The notes beneath the pieces are model-generated. The model had not been told where the DNA came from. It saw nothing but the letters and a program-made list of their open reading frames with translations, and ran no database searches. DNA of 64,000 bases from Lentzea pudingi (GTDB lineage: Bacteria > Actinomycetota > Actinomycetes > Mycobacteriales > Pseudonocardiaceae), in assembly GCF_014646255.1 (NCBI RefSeq), contig NZ_BMNC01000010.1:62001-126000 (forward strand), written 5' to 3'. The translations under genes were made by a program, and so were the position numbers. Of this stretch, positions 15,774 to 24,643 are shown one piece after another. Every line of letters starts with the position of its first letter. The first letter of the stretch is position 1.

Positions 15774-16994
15774 TCAGCTCAGCCGCTCGATGACCATCGC
15801 CATGCCCTGGCCGCCGCCCACGCACATGGTCTCGAGACCGAACTGCTTGTCGTGGAACTGCAGCGAATTGATCAAGGTCGTGGTGATGCGCGCTCCGGTC
15901 ATGCCGAACGGGTGGCCGACGGCGATGGCGCCACCGTTCACGTTCAGGCGGTCCAGGTCGATCCCGAGGTCCTGGTAGGACGGGATGACCTGGGCGGCGA
16001 ACGCCTCGTTGATCTCCACGAGGTCGATGTCGGAGACCGACAGGCCCGCCAGCGCCAGCGCGCGCTTCGAGGCCTCGACCGGGCCGAGGCCCATGATCTC
16101 GGGCGACAGGCCCGAGACGCCGGTCGACACGATGCGCGCGAGCGGCGTGATGCCGAGTTCGCGGGCCTTCGTGTCGGACATGACCACCAGGGCCGCGGCG
16201 CCGTCGTTCAGGGCGCAGCAGTTGCCTGCGTTGACGCGGCCGTCCGGGCGGAAGACGGGCTTGAGCTGGGAGACGGCCTCGTACGTGACGCCTGCGCGCG
16301 GGCCGTCGTCCGCGGAGACCACCGTGCCGTCGGGCAGCGTGACCGGCGTGATCTCGCGGGCCCAGAAGCCGTCGGCGATGGCCTTCTCGGCGAGGTTCTG
16401 CGAGCGGACGCCGAACTCGTCCATCTCCTGGCGCGAGATCCCCTTGAGCAGAGCCAGGTTCTCGGCGGTCTGGCCCATCGGGATGTAGACGTCCGGCACG
16501 ACGTCGATCGAACGCGGGTCGAGCCACTCCGAGGCGCCGGAGGCCGCAACGGACGCGGTGCGCGCCTCGGCCTCGCCGAACAGCGGGTTGTGCGTGTCCG
16601 GCCACGAGTCGGAGCTGCCCTTGGCGAACCGCGACACGGTCTCGACGCCGGCGGAGATGAACACGTCGCCCTCGCCCGCCTTGATGGCGTGCAGGGCCAT
16701 GCGCGTGGTCTGCAGCGAAGAAGCGCAGTAACGCGTCACGGTCGTGCCGGGCAGGTTGTCGTAACCCAGCAGCACGGACACGATGCGCGCCATGTTGAAG
16801 CCCTGCTCGCCGCCGGGCAGGCCGCAGCCGAGCATCAGGTCGTCGATCTGCGCGGGGTCGAGCTGCGGCACCTTGTCCAGTGCCGCGCGGATCATCCGCG
16901 CCACCAGGTCGTCGGGCCGAACGTCCTTCAGCGAGCCCTTGCCCGCACGGCCGATGGGGGAGCGGGCAGCGGAGACGATCACGGCCTCAGGCAT
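15774..16994 (-). CDS. Acetyl-CoA C-acetyltransferase (thiolase)
   Basis: A 406-residue thiolase. Cys90 (TRYCASSLQTTRM) is the acyl-enzyme nucleophile, GHPFGMTGAR carries the catalytic His, and CVGGGQGMA the second catalytic Cys. It catalyses acyl-CoA thiolysis or acetoacetyl-CoA formation, probably in fatty-acid degradation. ATG 16994 has GAGGAG 7 bases upstream; the GTG immediately before (16997) is less well spaced. In M. tuberculosis the corresponding position is fadA3, and the next gene there is also a GDSL-like protein, as here. Confidence 0.92.
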   Translation of the reverse strand: MPEAVIVSAARSPIGRAGKGSLKDVRPDDLVARMIRAALDKVPQLDPAQIDDLMLGCGLPGGEQGFNMARIVSVLLGYDNLPGTTVTRYCASSLQTTRMALHAIKAGEGDVFISAGVETVSRFAKGSSDSWPDTHNPLFGEAEARTASVAASGASEWLDPRSIDVVPDVYIPMGQTAENLALLKGISRQEMDEFGVRSQNLAEKAIADGFWAREITPVTLPDGTVVSADDGPRAGVTYEAVSQLKPVFRPDGRVNAGNCCALNDGAAALVVMSDTKARELGITPLARIVSTGVSGLSPEIMGLGPVEASKRALALAGLSVSDIDLVEINEAFAAQVIPSYQDLGIDLDRLNVNGGAIAVGHPFGMTGARITTTLINSLQFHDKQFGLETMCVGGGQGMAMVIERLS

Positions 16995-17085
16995 CACGAA
17001 ACTCCTCGTTGAGAGTCAAGGTTGCCGTCGAGCCTAGTTAACGGGCGCTCACCCCGGCCAGCGCGAGTGACGAGAATTCCGAAAC

Positions 17086-17958
17086 TCAGGCGTGCCGCTT
17101 CTGCAGCCACGTCGGCACGCGAGAGGGCCGCACGGCCAGCGCGGCCGCCGACCGCAACGGCAGCACCGGCGCGACCCCGCCCGGCCACAGCCCCGCCACC
17201 TGGCACAACGGCGCCAGCAGCACCCCCGCCGCAGCCTCGTAGCCGACGGAACTGGGGTGGAAGCGGTCCGAGCTGAACATGTCCACGTGCCGTGCCATGA
17301 ACTCCGGCGCCAGCAGGTTCGCCATCGACACCGCGACACCGCCGGCCCGCTTCACCTCGGCGGTCTGCGCCGCCGCGAGCCGCAGGCTGTACCGGTGCCC
17401 GACCATCCGCAAGGGCTGCGGGATCGGCCGCACGATCCCGAGGTCGGGGCAGGTCCCGACGACGACACCGCACCCGATCGCGCGAAGTTTCCCGACCTGC
17501 TCGCCCAGCAGCCGGGCGGACTCGCGCGGGCCGATCCGCGACGTCACGTCGTTCGCGCCGATGATGATCAACGCGACCTGGGGCGCGTCCCGCACGGCCG
17601 CGTCGACCTGAGGCACCAGGTCACGGGTGGTCGAGCCGCTGATGGCGTACGTCGACAGGCGCACCGGCCGGCCCGCCTCCTCTGCCAGCGCCTGGGCCAG
17701 CAACACGCCCGGCATCTGCGAGGGATGGGTCACACCGACACCCACCGCCATCGAGTCGCCGAGCACCGCCAGCCGCAGCGGATCGCCACCGTCGTCGAGG
17801 TACACGCCGTCCGGCGCCGGCCAGAGGTGTTCGAGCACGCCGATGGCCACCCGAGCACGTCGTCCCTGCTCAGTGAGCAGGCCGACCAGCGCACCCGAGA
17901 GTCCGCCGAGCGTCGCGGCGGTCATCGCCACCGCACGAAGCGTCCTGAGCCCGATCAT
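17086..17958 (-). CDS. SGNH/GDSL hydrolase, membrane-anchored or exported
   Basis: A 290-residue hydrolase with an N-terminal hydrophobic segment (VAMTAATLGGLSGALVGLL). LAVLGDSMAVGVGV holds the catalytic Ser, IIIGANDVT is the block III Asn, and DRFHPSSVGYE supplies the C-terminal Asp and His. ATG 17958 follows GAAGGGGG at 9 bases; in-frame upstream sequence reaches into the cbs promoter and is not used. It is divergent from cbs, the same arrangement as Rv1075c relative to the cbs locus. The physiological ester is unknown. Confidence 0.85.
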   Translation of the reverse strand: MIGLRTLRAVAMTAATLGGLSGALVGLLTEQGRRARVAIGVLEHLWPAPDGVYLDDGGDPLRLAVLGDSMAVGVGVTHPSQMPGVLLAQALAEEAGRPVRLSTYAISGSTTRDLVPQVDAAVRDAPQVALIIIGANDVTSRIGPRESARLLGEQVGKLRAIGCGVVVGTCPDLGIVRPIPQPLRMVGHRYSLRLAAAQTAEVKRAGGVAVSMANLLAPEFMARHVDMFSSDRFHPSSVGYEAAAGVLLAPLCQVAGLWPGGVAPVLPLRSAAALAVRPSRVPTWLQKRHA

Positions 17959-18076
17959 CCGCACCACCCCCTTCCACCCCGCATCGTGCGTTCCGCTGTT
18001 CGAATCAACCTCCGCAGTCACTAGAGCTACGCTTCGTCCCGCTATCTCGGAGAGTGGGAGCAGGGAGTAGATACCG

Positions 18077-19447
18077 GTGGAGTACGTCGAGCACGTCGTC
18101 GATCTGGTCGGCAACACGCCGCTGGTCAAGCTCAACTCCCTGACGACGGGGATCAAGGCCACGGTGCTGGCCAAGGTCGAGTACCTGAACCCCGGCGGCA
18201 GCGTGAAGGACCGCATCGCGCTCCGGATGGTCGAGGCCGCCGAGAAGTCCGGTGAGCTGCAGCCCGGCGGCACGATCGTCGAGCCGACCTCCGGCAACAC
18301 CGGCGTCGGGCTCGCGCTCGTCGCCCAGCGCAAGGGCTACAAGTGCGTCTTCGTGTGCCCGGACAAGGTCAGCGAGGACAAGCGCAACGTCCTCAAGGCC
18401 TACGGCGCCGAGGTCGTGGTGTGCCCGACCGCCGTCGCGCCCGAGCACCCGGACTCGTACTACAACGTCTCCGACCGGCTCGTCCGCGAGATCCCCGGCG
18501 CCTGGAAGCCGAACCAGTACGCGAACCCGGAGAACCCGGCGAGCCACTACCACCAGACCGGCCCCGAGATCTGGCGCCAGACCGAAGGCAAGATCACGCA
18601 CTTCGTCGCGGGCGTCGGCACCGGCGGCACGATCTCCGGCACCGGCCGGTACCTCAAGGACGTCTCCGACGGCGCCGTGCAGGTCATCGGCGCGGACCCG
18701 GAAGGCTCCGTCTACTCCGGCGGCACCGGCCGTCCGTACCTGGTCGAGGGCGTCGGCGAGGACTTCTGGCCCGAGGCGTACGACAAGACCGTCGCCGACC
18801 GGATCGTCGAGGTCTCGGACGCCGACTCGTTCGACATCACCCGCCGCCTCGCCCGCGAGGAGGGCCTGCTCGTCGGCGGTTCCTGCGGCATGGCGGCCGC
18901 CGCCGCGCTGCGCGTCGCGAAGGACCTGCCCGAGGACGCCGTCGTGGTCGTGATCCTCCCGGACGGCGGCCGCGGCTACCTGTCCAAGGTCTTCAACGAC
19001 CGCTGGATGGCGTCCTACGGCTTCCTGCCGCCCGACTCGACCGGCGCGACCGTCGGCGACGTGCTGCGCCGCAAGGGCGGGATGCTCCCCGACCTCGTGC
19101 ACGCCCACCCGAACGAGACCGTGGGTGACGCCGTCGCGATCCTGCGCGAGTTCGGCGTCTCGCAGATGCCCGTCGTCAACGCCGAACCGCCGGTCATGGC
19201 GGCCGAGGTCGCCGGCGCCGTCAACGAGCGCGACCTGCTCGACGCGCTGTTCACCGGCAAGGCCCAGCTCTCCGACCGCCTCGACAGGCACATGTCGCCG
19301 CCGCTGCCGACCCTCGGCGCCGGTGAGCCGGTCGGCATCGCCATGAACGCCCTCTCGAACGCCGACGCCGCCCTCGTCCTGGAGGACGGCAAGCCTGCGG
19401 GCGTCGTAACTCGGCAAGACGTTCTGGGGTTCTTGGCTGGTCGCTGA
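18077..19447 (+). CDS. cbs: Cystathionine beta-synthase
   Basis: A 456-residue PLP enzyme condensing serine and homocysteine to cystathionine (transsulfuration). Lys44 (NPGGSVKDR) is the PLP Schiff-base residue, TSGNTG at 71-76 binds the cofactor phosphate/substrate, and VGTGGTISGTGRYLK is the phosphate loop. The C-terminal ~120 residues form a pair of CBS (Bateman) domains. The start is GTG 18077 with GGGAG upstream. It is followed by the RDD protein and metB in the mycobacterial order Rv1077-Rv1079. Confidence 0.92.
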   Translation: MEYVEHVVDLVGNTPLVKLNSLTTGIKATVLAKVEYLNPGGSVKDRIALRMVEAAEKSGELQPGGTIVEPTSGNTGVGLALVAQRKGYKCVFVCPDKVSEDKRNVLKAYGAEVVVCPTAVAPEHPDSYYNVSDRLVREIPGAWKPNQYANPENPASHYHQTGPEIWRQTEGKITHFVAGVGTGGTISGTGRYLKDVSDGAVQVIGADPEGSVYSGGTGRPYLVEGVGEDFWPEAYDKTVADRIVEVSDADSFDITRRLAREEGLLVGGSCGMAAAAALRVAKDLPEDAVVVVILPDGGRGYLSKVFNDRWMASYGFLPPDSTGATVGDVLRRKGGMLPDLVHAHPNETVGDAVAILREFGVSQMPVVNAEPPVMAAEVAGAVNERDLLDALFTGKAQLSDRLDRHMSPPLPTLGAGEPVGIAMNALSNADAALVLEDGKPAGVVTRQDVLGFLAGR

Positions 19448-19537
19448 GCGTAGAAGCGGGTGCGTCCGATAGCGTGACGCCCCAGATCAACACCTGTCTC
19501 ACTCGTACACGGCCCAGCCAAGGGGGTTGGAAACCGG

Positions 19538-20656
19538 ATGAACGCTCCGCAGCCGCCAGGAAATCCGTTCGGCGGTCAGCCGCAGGAGCCCAACGCGGAC
19601 GCAACGCAGATCGTCCCGGGAGGTGGCCAGCCGTCCGCGGCGAACCCCAACCCGGACGCGACGCAGGTCGTCTCGCCTGGTCAGGCTCCTGCCGCACCGC
19701 AGCAGAACGCGGACGCCACCCAGGTCGTCAGCCCCGGCCAGGTGCCTCCCGCCTCGGGTGGCTTCCCGGCACAGGGCCCCGGCTCCGGCGGGTTCCCCGC
19801 CCAGCCGCCGGCCTACGGCGCCCCGCAGCAGCCCTACGGTCAGCCGCAGCAGCAGCAGCAGCAGCCTTACGGTGCTCCGCAGTCGAACCCGTACGGTCAG
19901 CCGCAGCAGCAGGCCTACGGTCAGCCGCAGCAGCCCTACGGTGCTCCGCAGTCGAACCCGTACGGCCAGCCCCAGCAGCAGGCCTACGGTCAGCCCGGCG
20001 GTTACGGCCAGCCCGGCTACGGCGCGGCCCCCATGCCGCCCACCGGCTACGCCGAGTGGGGTTCGCGCGCGGTGGCCGGCCTGATCGACTACGCCGCTCC
20101 CGGTCTCGTCGCGGGCCTGATCATCGGTGTCGTCGGCGGGATCGGCGCGGCCACGGCCGACCCGTCCGACCCGTCGTCCGCGGGCATCCTCGTGCTGGTC
20201 GCGTACCTCGTCGGTTACGGCGGTCTGTTCGCCTTCTACATCTGGAACACGGTCCTCAAGGGCGGTTCCACCGGACAGTCGCTCGGCAAGAAGGTCGCGA
20301 AGATCAAGGTCATCAAGGAGGACACGCAGCAGCCGCCCGGCGGTGGCGTGGCCTTCCTGCGCCTTCTGCTGAACAACGCGTTCGGTCTGCTCTGCGGCAT
20401 CGGCTCGCTGATCAACTTCCTCGCGCCGCTGTGGAACAAGCCGAAGAACGAGACGTACTCCGACAAGATCTGCGGCACCGTCGTGATCAACTGGCCGGAC
20501 ACGGCCTCCTACGGCGGTGGCGGCGGCTACGGCCAGCAGCAGCAGGGTTACGGCCAGCCGAACACCGGCGGCTACCCGCAGCAGCAGCCTCCGCAGCAGG
20601 GTGGCTACGGCCAGCCTCCGCAGCAGGGCTACGGCGGTCAGCAGCAGGGCTGGTAA
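19538..20656 (+). CDS. RDD-family membrane protein with proline/glutamine-rich repeats (Pra-like)
   Basis: A 372-residue protein. Residues 1-~165 are disordered: three DATQ(V/I)V repeats followed by PYGQPQQQ-type repeats. The RDD domain spans ~170-320, beginning YAEWGSRAVAGLIDYAAPG with the first Arg-Asp-type motif reduced to GLIDY, and has three hydrophobic segments. A second PQQ-rich tail (YGQQQQGYGQP) closes the protein. It matches the position of the proline-rich antigen Rv1078 between cbs and metB. ATG 19538 is preceded by a GGGG-type site. Function is unknown; RDD proteins are suspected transporters or chaperones. Confidence 0.85.
   Translation: MNAPQPPGNPFGGQPQEPNADATQIVPGGGQPSAANPNPDATQVVSPGQAPAAPQQNADATQVVSPGQVPPASGGFPAQGPGSGGFPAQPPAYGAPQQPYGQPQQQQQQPYGAPQSNPYGQPQQQAYGQPQQPYGAPQSNPYGQPQQQAYGQPGGYGQPGYGAAPMPPTGYAEWGSRAVAGLIDYAAPGLVAGLIIGVVGGIGAATADPSDPSSAGILVLVAYLVGYGGLFAFYIWNTVLKGGSTGQSLGKKVAKIKVIKEDTQQPPGGGVAFLRLLLNNAFGLLCGIGSLINFLAPLWNKPKNETYSDKICGTVVINWPDTASYGGGGGYGQQQQGYGQPNTGGYPQQQPPQQGGYGQPPQQGYGGQQQGW
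19865..20002 (+). repeat. 69-bp tandem repeat inside the RDD gene
   Basis: Two successive 69-base units begin at 19865 and 19934. Each encodes the 23-residue unit PYGAPQSNPYGQPQQQAYGQ plus PQQ (second copy ends PGG). They differ at a few synonymous sites, which suggests recent duplication under protein-level selection. Confidence 0.85.
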
Positions 20657-20668
20657 AGCCTTCGGCTC

Positions 20669-20700
20669 AGCCCCCGGTCACCTCGCGGTGGCCGGGGGCT
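20669..20700 (+). terminator. Terminator after the RDD gene
   Basis: AGCCCCCGG at 20669-20677 and CCGGGGGCT at 20692-20700 form a GC-rich stem with inner CACC/GGTG pairing, 13 bases after the stop codon. Confidence 0.75.
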
Positions 20701-20782
20701 GCGTCATTCGCGGGGTCGTTTCCGGGTGTTCACGACGTGGACTCACGCCGTCGACCGCCAGACGGGTGAGTACCCTTCGGAC

Positions 20783-21928
20783 ATGAGCACCCCATACGGC
20801 TTCGCCACCAGGGCGATCCACGCCGGTCAGGACCCGGACCCGACCACGGGTGCGGTGAACGTCCCCATCTACGCGACCTCCACGTACGCCCAGGACGGCG
20901 TCGGCGGCCTGCGTGAGGGCTTCGAGTACTCCCGCACCGGCAACCCGACCCGCCGTGCACTGGAAACGTGCCTCGCGTCCCTCGAACGCGGCCGTTACGG
21001 CCGTGCGTTCTCCTCCGGCATGGGTGCGACCGACGCCGCACTGCGCACGTTCCTCAAGCCCGGCGACCACATCGTCATCCCGAACGACGCCTACGGCGGC
21101 ACGTTCCGGCTGATCGACAAGGTCTTCTCGCAGTGGGGCGTGACCCACTCGCCGGCCCCCGTCTCGGACGTCGACGCCATCCGCGCGGCCATCCGTCCCG
21201 AGACCAAGCTCGTGTGGATCGAGACGCCCACCAACCCGCTGCTGAACATCGGCGACATCGCGGCGATCGCCTCGGTCGCCCACGGCGCCGGCGCTCGCCT
21301 GGTGGTGGACAACACCTTCGCCTCGCCCGCCCTGCAGACCCCGCTGGAGCTCGGCGCGGACGTCGTGCTGCACTCGACCACCAAGTACATCGGCGGCCAC
21401 TCCGACGTCGTCGGCGGCGCGCTGATCACCTCGGACGAGGAACTGGACGCGGCGTTCGCGTTCCTGCAGAACGGCGCCGGCGCGGTCCCCGGGCCGTTCG
21501 ACGCCTACCTGACCCTGCGCGGCATCAAGACGCTCGAGCTGCGGATGGCCAAGCACTCGGACAACGCCGAGCTGGTCGCCGAGGCCCTGACGCGGCACCC
21601 GCGGATCAAGAAGGTCATCTACCCCGGGCTGGAGTCGCACCCCGGACACGCGGTCGCCGCGAAGCAGATGAGCCGGTTCGGCGGGATGGTGTCGTTCATC
21701 GTCGACGGTGGCGAGGAGGCGGCTCTGGAGGTTTGTGCCCGGACGAAGCTGTTCCTGCTGGCGGAGTCGCTGGGCGGCGTCGAGTCGCTGATCGAGCACC
21801 CCGGCAAGATGACGCACGCGTCCACGTCCGGCTCGTTGCTGGAGGTGCCTGCGGACCTGGTGCGGGTGTCGGTGGGGATCGAGTCCGGGGACGACCTGGT
21901 CGCCGACCTGATCGAGGCGCTGGGCTGA
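20783..21928 (+). CDS. metB: Cystathionine gamma-synthase/lyase (Cys/Met PLP family)
   Basis: A 381-residue fold-type I PLP enzyme. Lys201 in STTKYIGGHSDVVGG binds PLP; YSRTGNPTRRALE, SSGMGATDA and VVDNTFASP are family cofactor-site segments. The position next to cbs and Pra-like genes matches Rv1079 (metB). Cystathionine synthase and lyase activities cannot be told apart securely by sequence. I start at ATG 20783 (MSTPYGFATRAIHAG); an in-frame extension to 20726 reads into the promoter. A strong bidirectional terminator follows. Confidence 0.9.
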   Translation: MSTPYGFATRAIHAGQDPDPTTGAVNVPIYATSTYAQDGVGGLREGFEYSRTGNPTRRALETCLASLERGRYGRAFSSGMGATDAALRTFLKPGDHIVIPNDAYGGTFRLIDKVFSQWGVTHSPAPVSDVDAIRAAIRPETKLVWIETPTNPLLNIGDIAAIASVAHGAGARLVVDNTFASPALQTPLELGADVVLHSTTKYIGGHSDVVGGALITSDEELDAAFAFLQNGAGAVPGPFDAYLTLRGIKTLELRMAKHSDNAELVAEALTRHPRIKKVIYPGLESHPGHAVAAKQMSRFGGMVSFIVDGGEEAALEVCARTKLFLLAESLGGVESLIEHPGKMTHASTSGSLLEVPADLVRVSVGIESGDDLVADLIEALG

Positions 21929-21942
21929 GTCCTAGGCATGCG

Positions 21943-21976
21943 AAAGGCCCCCTCCCGTGCTGGGGAGGGGGCCTTT
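21943..21976. terminator. Bidirectional terminator between metB and the small secreted protein
   Basis: AAAGGCCCCCTCCC (21943-21956) and GGGAGGGGGCCTTT (21963-21976) are perfect complements with a 6-base loop and T runs on both strands. It serves the two convergent genes. Confidence 0.9.
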
Positions 21977-21984
21977 TACGTTGC

Positions 21985-22227
21985 TCAAGGCTTCTTCGAG
22001 CCGAACCTGTCCACGTTCTCGGCCTCGGCTGTCGGAGCCGCTGGTAGGTCGGCGCCGTTCACGCAACCGCCGACGAACTGGATCGTCTCGCCGGTGCGGA
22101 CGAAGCGGCCGGCCTCGTCACAGCCCGCGTGCGCCACGGTCAGGAAAGCGGCGCCGGTCAGTGCCGCAGCCGTGGTCACGGCTCCGACCAGCGGAATCAC
22201 CGCGGCCACGCGTCGCGCGAATGCCAT
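21985..22227 (-). CDS. Small secreted protein
   Basis: An 80-residue protein with a signal peptide (VAAVIPLVGAVTTAAALTG... ending AHA near residue 34) and a short mature part containing two Cys (GCDEAG and GGCVNG), which may form a disulfide. The mature region is acidic (TAEAENVDRF). Nothing recognisable; it is separated from metB by a bidirectional terminator and from hppD by ~55 bases, on the same strand as hppD, so a shared transcript with hppD is possible. Confidence 0.6.
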   Translation of the reverse strand: MAFARRVAAVIPLVGAVTTAAALTGAAFLTVAHAGCDEAGRFVRTGETIQFVGGCVNGADLPAAPTAEAENVDRFGSKKP

Positions 22228-22281
22228 GCCACCTCCACCCGATGTGAGTCCCCCGTAAGGCAGCCTACCGGGGGATCGGCA

Positions 22282-23463
22282 TCAGAGGTTGCCGCGTCGC
22301 TCCTGTTCGCGCTCGATCGCCTCGAAAAGTGCCTTGAAGTTGCCCTTGCCGAAGCCCAGGGAGCCGTGGCGCTCGATCAGTTCGTAGAAGACGGTCGGGC
22401 GGTCGCCGATCGGCTTCGTGAAGATCTGGAGCAGGTAGCCGTCCTCGTCGCGGTCGACCAGGATGCGGTGTTCCTTGAGGGTCTCGATCGGGACGCGGAC
22501 CTCACCGATGCGGGCGCGCAGGGCCGGGTCGTCGTAGTACGAGTCCGGGGTCTCGAGGAACTCGACGCCCGCGTCGCGCATGGCCGTGACGGTCTTGATG
22601 ATGTCGTTGGTCGCCAGGGCGATGTGCTGGACACCCGCGCCCTCGTAGAACTCGAGGTACTCGTCGATCTGCGACTTCTTCTTCGCGATCGCCGGCTCGT
22701 TCAGCGGGAACTTGACGCGGTGGTTGCCGTTCGAGACGACCTTGGACATCAGCGCCGAGTAGTCCGTGGCGATGTCGTCGCCGATGAACTCCGCCATGTT
22801 CACGAAGCCCATGACGCGGTTGTACCACTCGACCCAGTAGTCCATCTTGCCGAGCTCTACGTTGCCGACGCAGTGGTCGACGGCCTGGAAGAGGCGCTTC
22901 GGGGCGCCTTCCGGACGCTTCACCGTCGAGGTGCGCGCGACGTAACCCGGCAGGTAGGGGCCGTCGTACTTGGTGCGGTCGACGAGCGTGTGGCGGGTCT
23001 CGCCGTACGTCGCGATCGCGGCGAGGCGCACGGTGCCGTGTTCGTCGGACACGTCGTGCGGCTCTTCGAGGACGGTGGCGCCCTGCTCGCGGGCGTGCTT
23101 GATGCACTGGTCGACGTCGCCGACTTCCAGTGCCAGGTCGACGACGCCGTCGCCGTGGCGGCGGTGGTGGTCGAGGAGTTCGGAACCGGGCGTGACGCCG
23201 CCGTGGATCACGAAGCGGGCCGAGCCCGACTTCAGCACGAACGACTTGTGGGTGCGCTGGCCGGTCTCGGGGCCCGCGTAGGCCACGAGCTCCATGCCGA
23301 ACGCCACCTGGTAGAGCCACGCGGTCTGCGTGGCGTTGCCCGCGACGAACACCACGGCGTCCATGGCGCGCACGGGGAAGGGGTCCTTGGTCGCGTCGTA
23401 GTCGACCAACCCCACGAGCTGCCGGAGCTGGTCGTAGCTCACGTCGTCAAGCTGCTGAGTCAT
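22282..23463 (-). CDS. hppD: 4-hydroxyphenylpyruvate dioxygenase
   Basis: A 393-residue two-domain VOC-fold iron enzyme converting 4-hydroxyphenylpyruvate to homogentisate in tyrosine catabolism. The iron ligands are visible as His in VDHCVGNV, His in VQHIALATND and Glu in FYELIERHG. DPFPVRAMDAVVFVAGNA is the typical N-terminal strand. I start at ATG 23463 (MTQQLDDVS); in-frame ATGs at 23469 and 23475 are possible and none has a clear ribosome-binding site. The gene is divergent from an Lrp-type regulator. No homogentisate dioxygenase is in the window. Confidence 0.92.
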   Translation of the reverse strand: MTQQLDDVSYDQLRQLVGLVDYDATKDPFPVRAMDAVVFVAGNATQTAWLYQVAFGMELVAYAGPETGQRTHKSFVLKSGSARFVIHGGVTPGSELLDHHRRHGDGVVDLALEVGDVDQCIKHAREQGATVLEEPHDVSDEHGTVRLAAIATYGETRHTLVDRTKYDGPYLPGYVARTSTVKRPEGAPKRLFQAVDHCVGNVELGKMDYWVEWYNRVMGFVNMAEFIGDDIATDYSALMSKVVSNGNHRVKFPLNEPAIAKKKSQIDEYLEFYEGAGVQHIALATNDIIKTVTAMRDAGVEFLETPDSYYDDPALRARIGEVRVPIETLKEHRILVDRDEDGYLLQIFTKPIGDRPTVFYELIERHGSLGFGKGNFKALFEAIEREQERRGNL

Positions 23464-23526
23464 GTCCATCAGCATGATTCGACCCGACAGGGTGAGCAAC
23501 AGTCAGCGATTTCTCAGGACAATTTG

Positions 23527-23538
23527 TATAGTGATCTA
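23527..23538 (+). promoter_or_regulatory. -10 box of the Lrp-type gene, leaderless start
   Basis: TATAGT at 23527-23532 is 6 bases before the ATG of the regulator, so transcription would begin at or next to the start codon. No ribosome-binding site is present between them, supporting a leaderless mRNA. Confidence 0.6.
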
Positions 23539-24047
23539 TGCCTTCGGATCAACAGGGTGAGCACTCTGACCAGCCCGTCGACGAACTGGACGCGAAGCTG
23601 CTCCTGCTCTTGACGGACGAGCCCCGTCTGGGCGTTCTCGAATGCTCCCGCCGACTGGGGGTCGCCCGCGGAACCGTGCAGGCCCGACTGGATCGATTGA
23701 CCGACAGGGGCGTGCTCACCGGGTTCCCGCCGGCGCTCGACCTCGGGGCGATGGGGTACGGGCTGACGGCGTTCGCGACGGTCGAGATCGCGCAGGGGCG
23801 GCGGGCCGAGGTGTGTGAAGGGCTGGCCGCGATCAGCGAGGTGTGCGAGGTGCACGCCACGACGGGCCAGGGGGACCTGTTCGTGCGGATGGTCGCGAGG
23901 TCCAACGCGGACCTGCAGCGCGTGGTCGACCACATCGTCGACGTGCCTCACGTGCGGCGGTTGTCCACGTCCATCGCGCTGTCGACGCCGGTGCCCCCAC
24001 GCGTGCGGCCGCTGCTGGAACGCGTGAAAGGCCGGCCACCGAAGTGA
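23538..24047 (+). CDS. Lrp/AsnC-family transcriptional regulator
   Basis: A 169-residue regulator. The N-terminal HTH is LDAKLLLLLTDEPRLGVLE to RLGVARGTVQARLDRL (~residues 17-62), followed by a RAM-type ligand-binding domain (TAFATVEIAQGRR, then VHATTGQGDLFVRMVA). Divergent transcription from hppD with ~74 bases between the starts suggests it senses an aromatic amino acid or keto acid and controls hppD; this is inference from position. The ATG is probably leaderless. Length is normal for the family. A hairpin covers its stop codon. Confidence 0.88.
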   Translation: MPSDQQGEHSDQPVDELDAKLLLLLTDEPRLGVLECSRRLGVARGTVQARLDRLTDRGVLTGFPPALDLGAMGYGLTAFATVEIAQGRRAEVCEGLAAISEVCEVHATTGQGDLFVRMVARSNADLQRVVDHIVDVPHVRRLSTSIALSTPVPPRVRPLLERVKGRPPK

Positions 24048-24054
24048 CCGGCCT
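24029..24054 (+). terminator. Terminator overlapping the Lrp gene stop codon
   Basis: AGGCCGG (24029-24035) pairs with CCGGCCT (24048-24054). The stem spans the stop codon and is followed 10 bases later by a run of five T (TTTTT at 24063-24067). Confidence 0.65.
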
Positions 24055-24080
24055 CTCGCACGTTTTTGGGGGTGTTGCTA

Positions 24081-24569
24081 CTACGCCTGGTACGGAACAG
24101 CGGAGATCAGCGTGACCTTCTGCTGCTTGCCGTTGGGCAGCTCGTACGAGACGGTCTCACCGTCCTTCGCGCCGTTCAGGGCCTTGCCGAGCGGCGACAG
24201 CGGAGAGTAGACCTCCATCTCGCCGTGCGCGCCCTCTTCACGGGTCGCGAGCAGGAAGGTCTCCGTCTCGTCGTCCCCGTCGTAGCGGATCGTGAGCACC
24301 GTGCCGGGTGCCGCGACGCCCTTGGTGGTGGGAGCCTCGCCGACCTTCGCGGCCTGGAGCAGCTCGTGCAGCTGGCGGATGCGCGCCTCCTGCTTGCCCT
24401 GCTCCTCGCGAGCCGCGTGGTAGCCGCCGTTCTCGCGGAGGTCGCCCTCTTCGCGGCGAGCGTTGATCTCGGCAGCCATGACCGGGCGGTACGCGATCAG
24501 TTCGTCCAGCTCAGCCTTGAGCCGGTCGTAGGCCTCCTGGGTCAGCCAGGTCACCTGGGTGTCGCTCAC
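24081..24569 (-). CDS. greA: Transcription elongation factor GreA
   Basis: A 162-residue GreA: N-terminal coiled-coil (TQEAYDRLKAELDEL ... RLHEL) with the acidic tip motif in REEGDLRENGGYHAAREEQ, and a C-terminal FKBP-like domain (VLTIRYDGDDETETFLL, YSPLSPLGKALNGA). It rescues backtracked RNA polymerase by stimulating transcript cleavage. GTG 24569 has GAGGAG 9 bases upstream; a farther in-frame ATG at 24611 and GTG 24575 fit worse. Order greA-DUF4307-mca is the mycobacterial Rv1080c-Rv1082 order. Confidence 0.95.
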   Translation of the reverse strand: MSDTQVTWLTQEAYDRLKAELDELIAYRPVMAAEINARREEGDLRENGGYHAAREEQGKQEARIRQLHELLQAAKVGEAPTTKGVAAPGTVLTIRYDGDDETETFLLATREEGAHGEMEVYSPLSPLGKALNGAKDGETVSYELPNGKQQKVTLISAVPYQA

Positions 24570-24643
24570 GGTCACCAACTCCTCGTCTTGCTCTGGTGCA
24601 TGCGTGTGCACCAGATAGTTCCCGGGCCTGGGGCTCGGAACGG

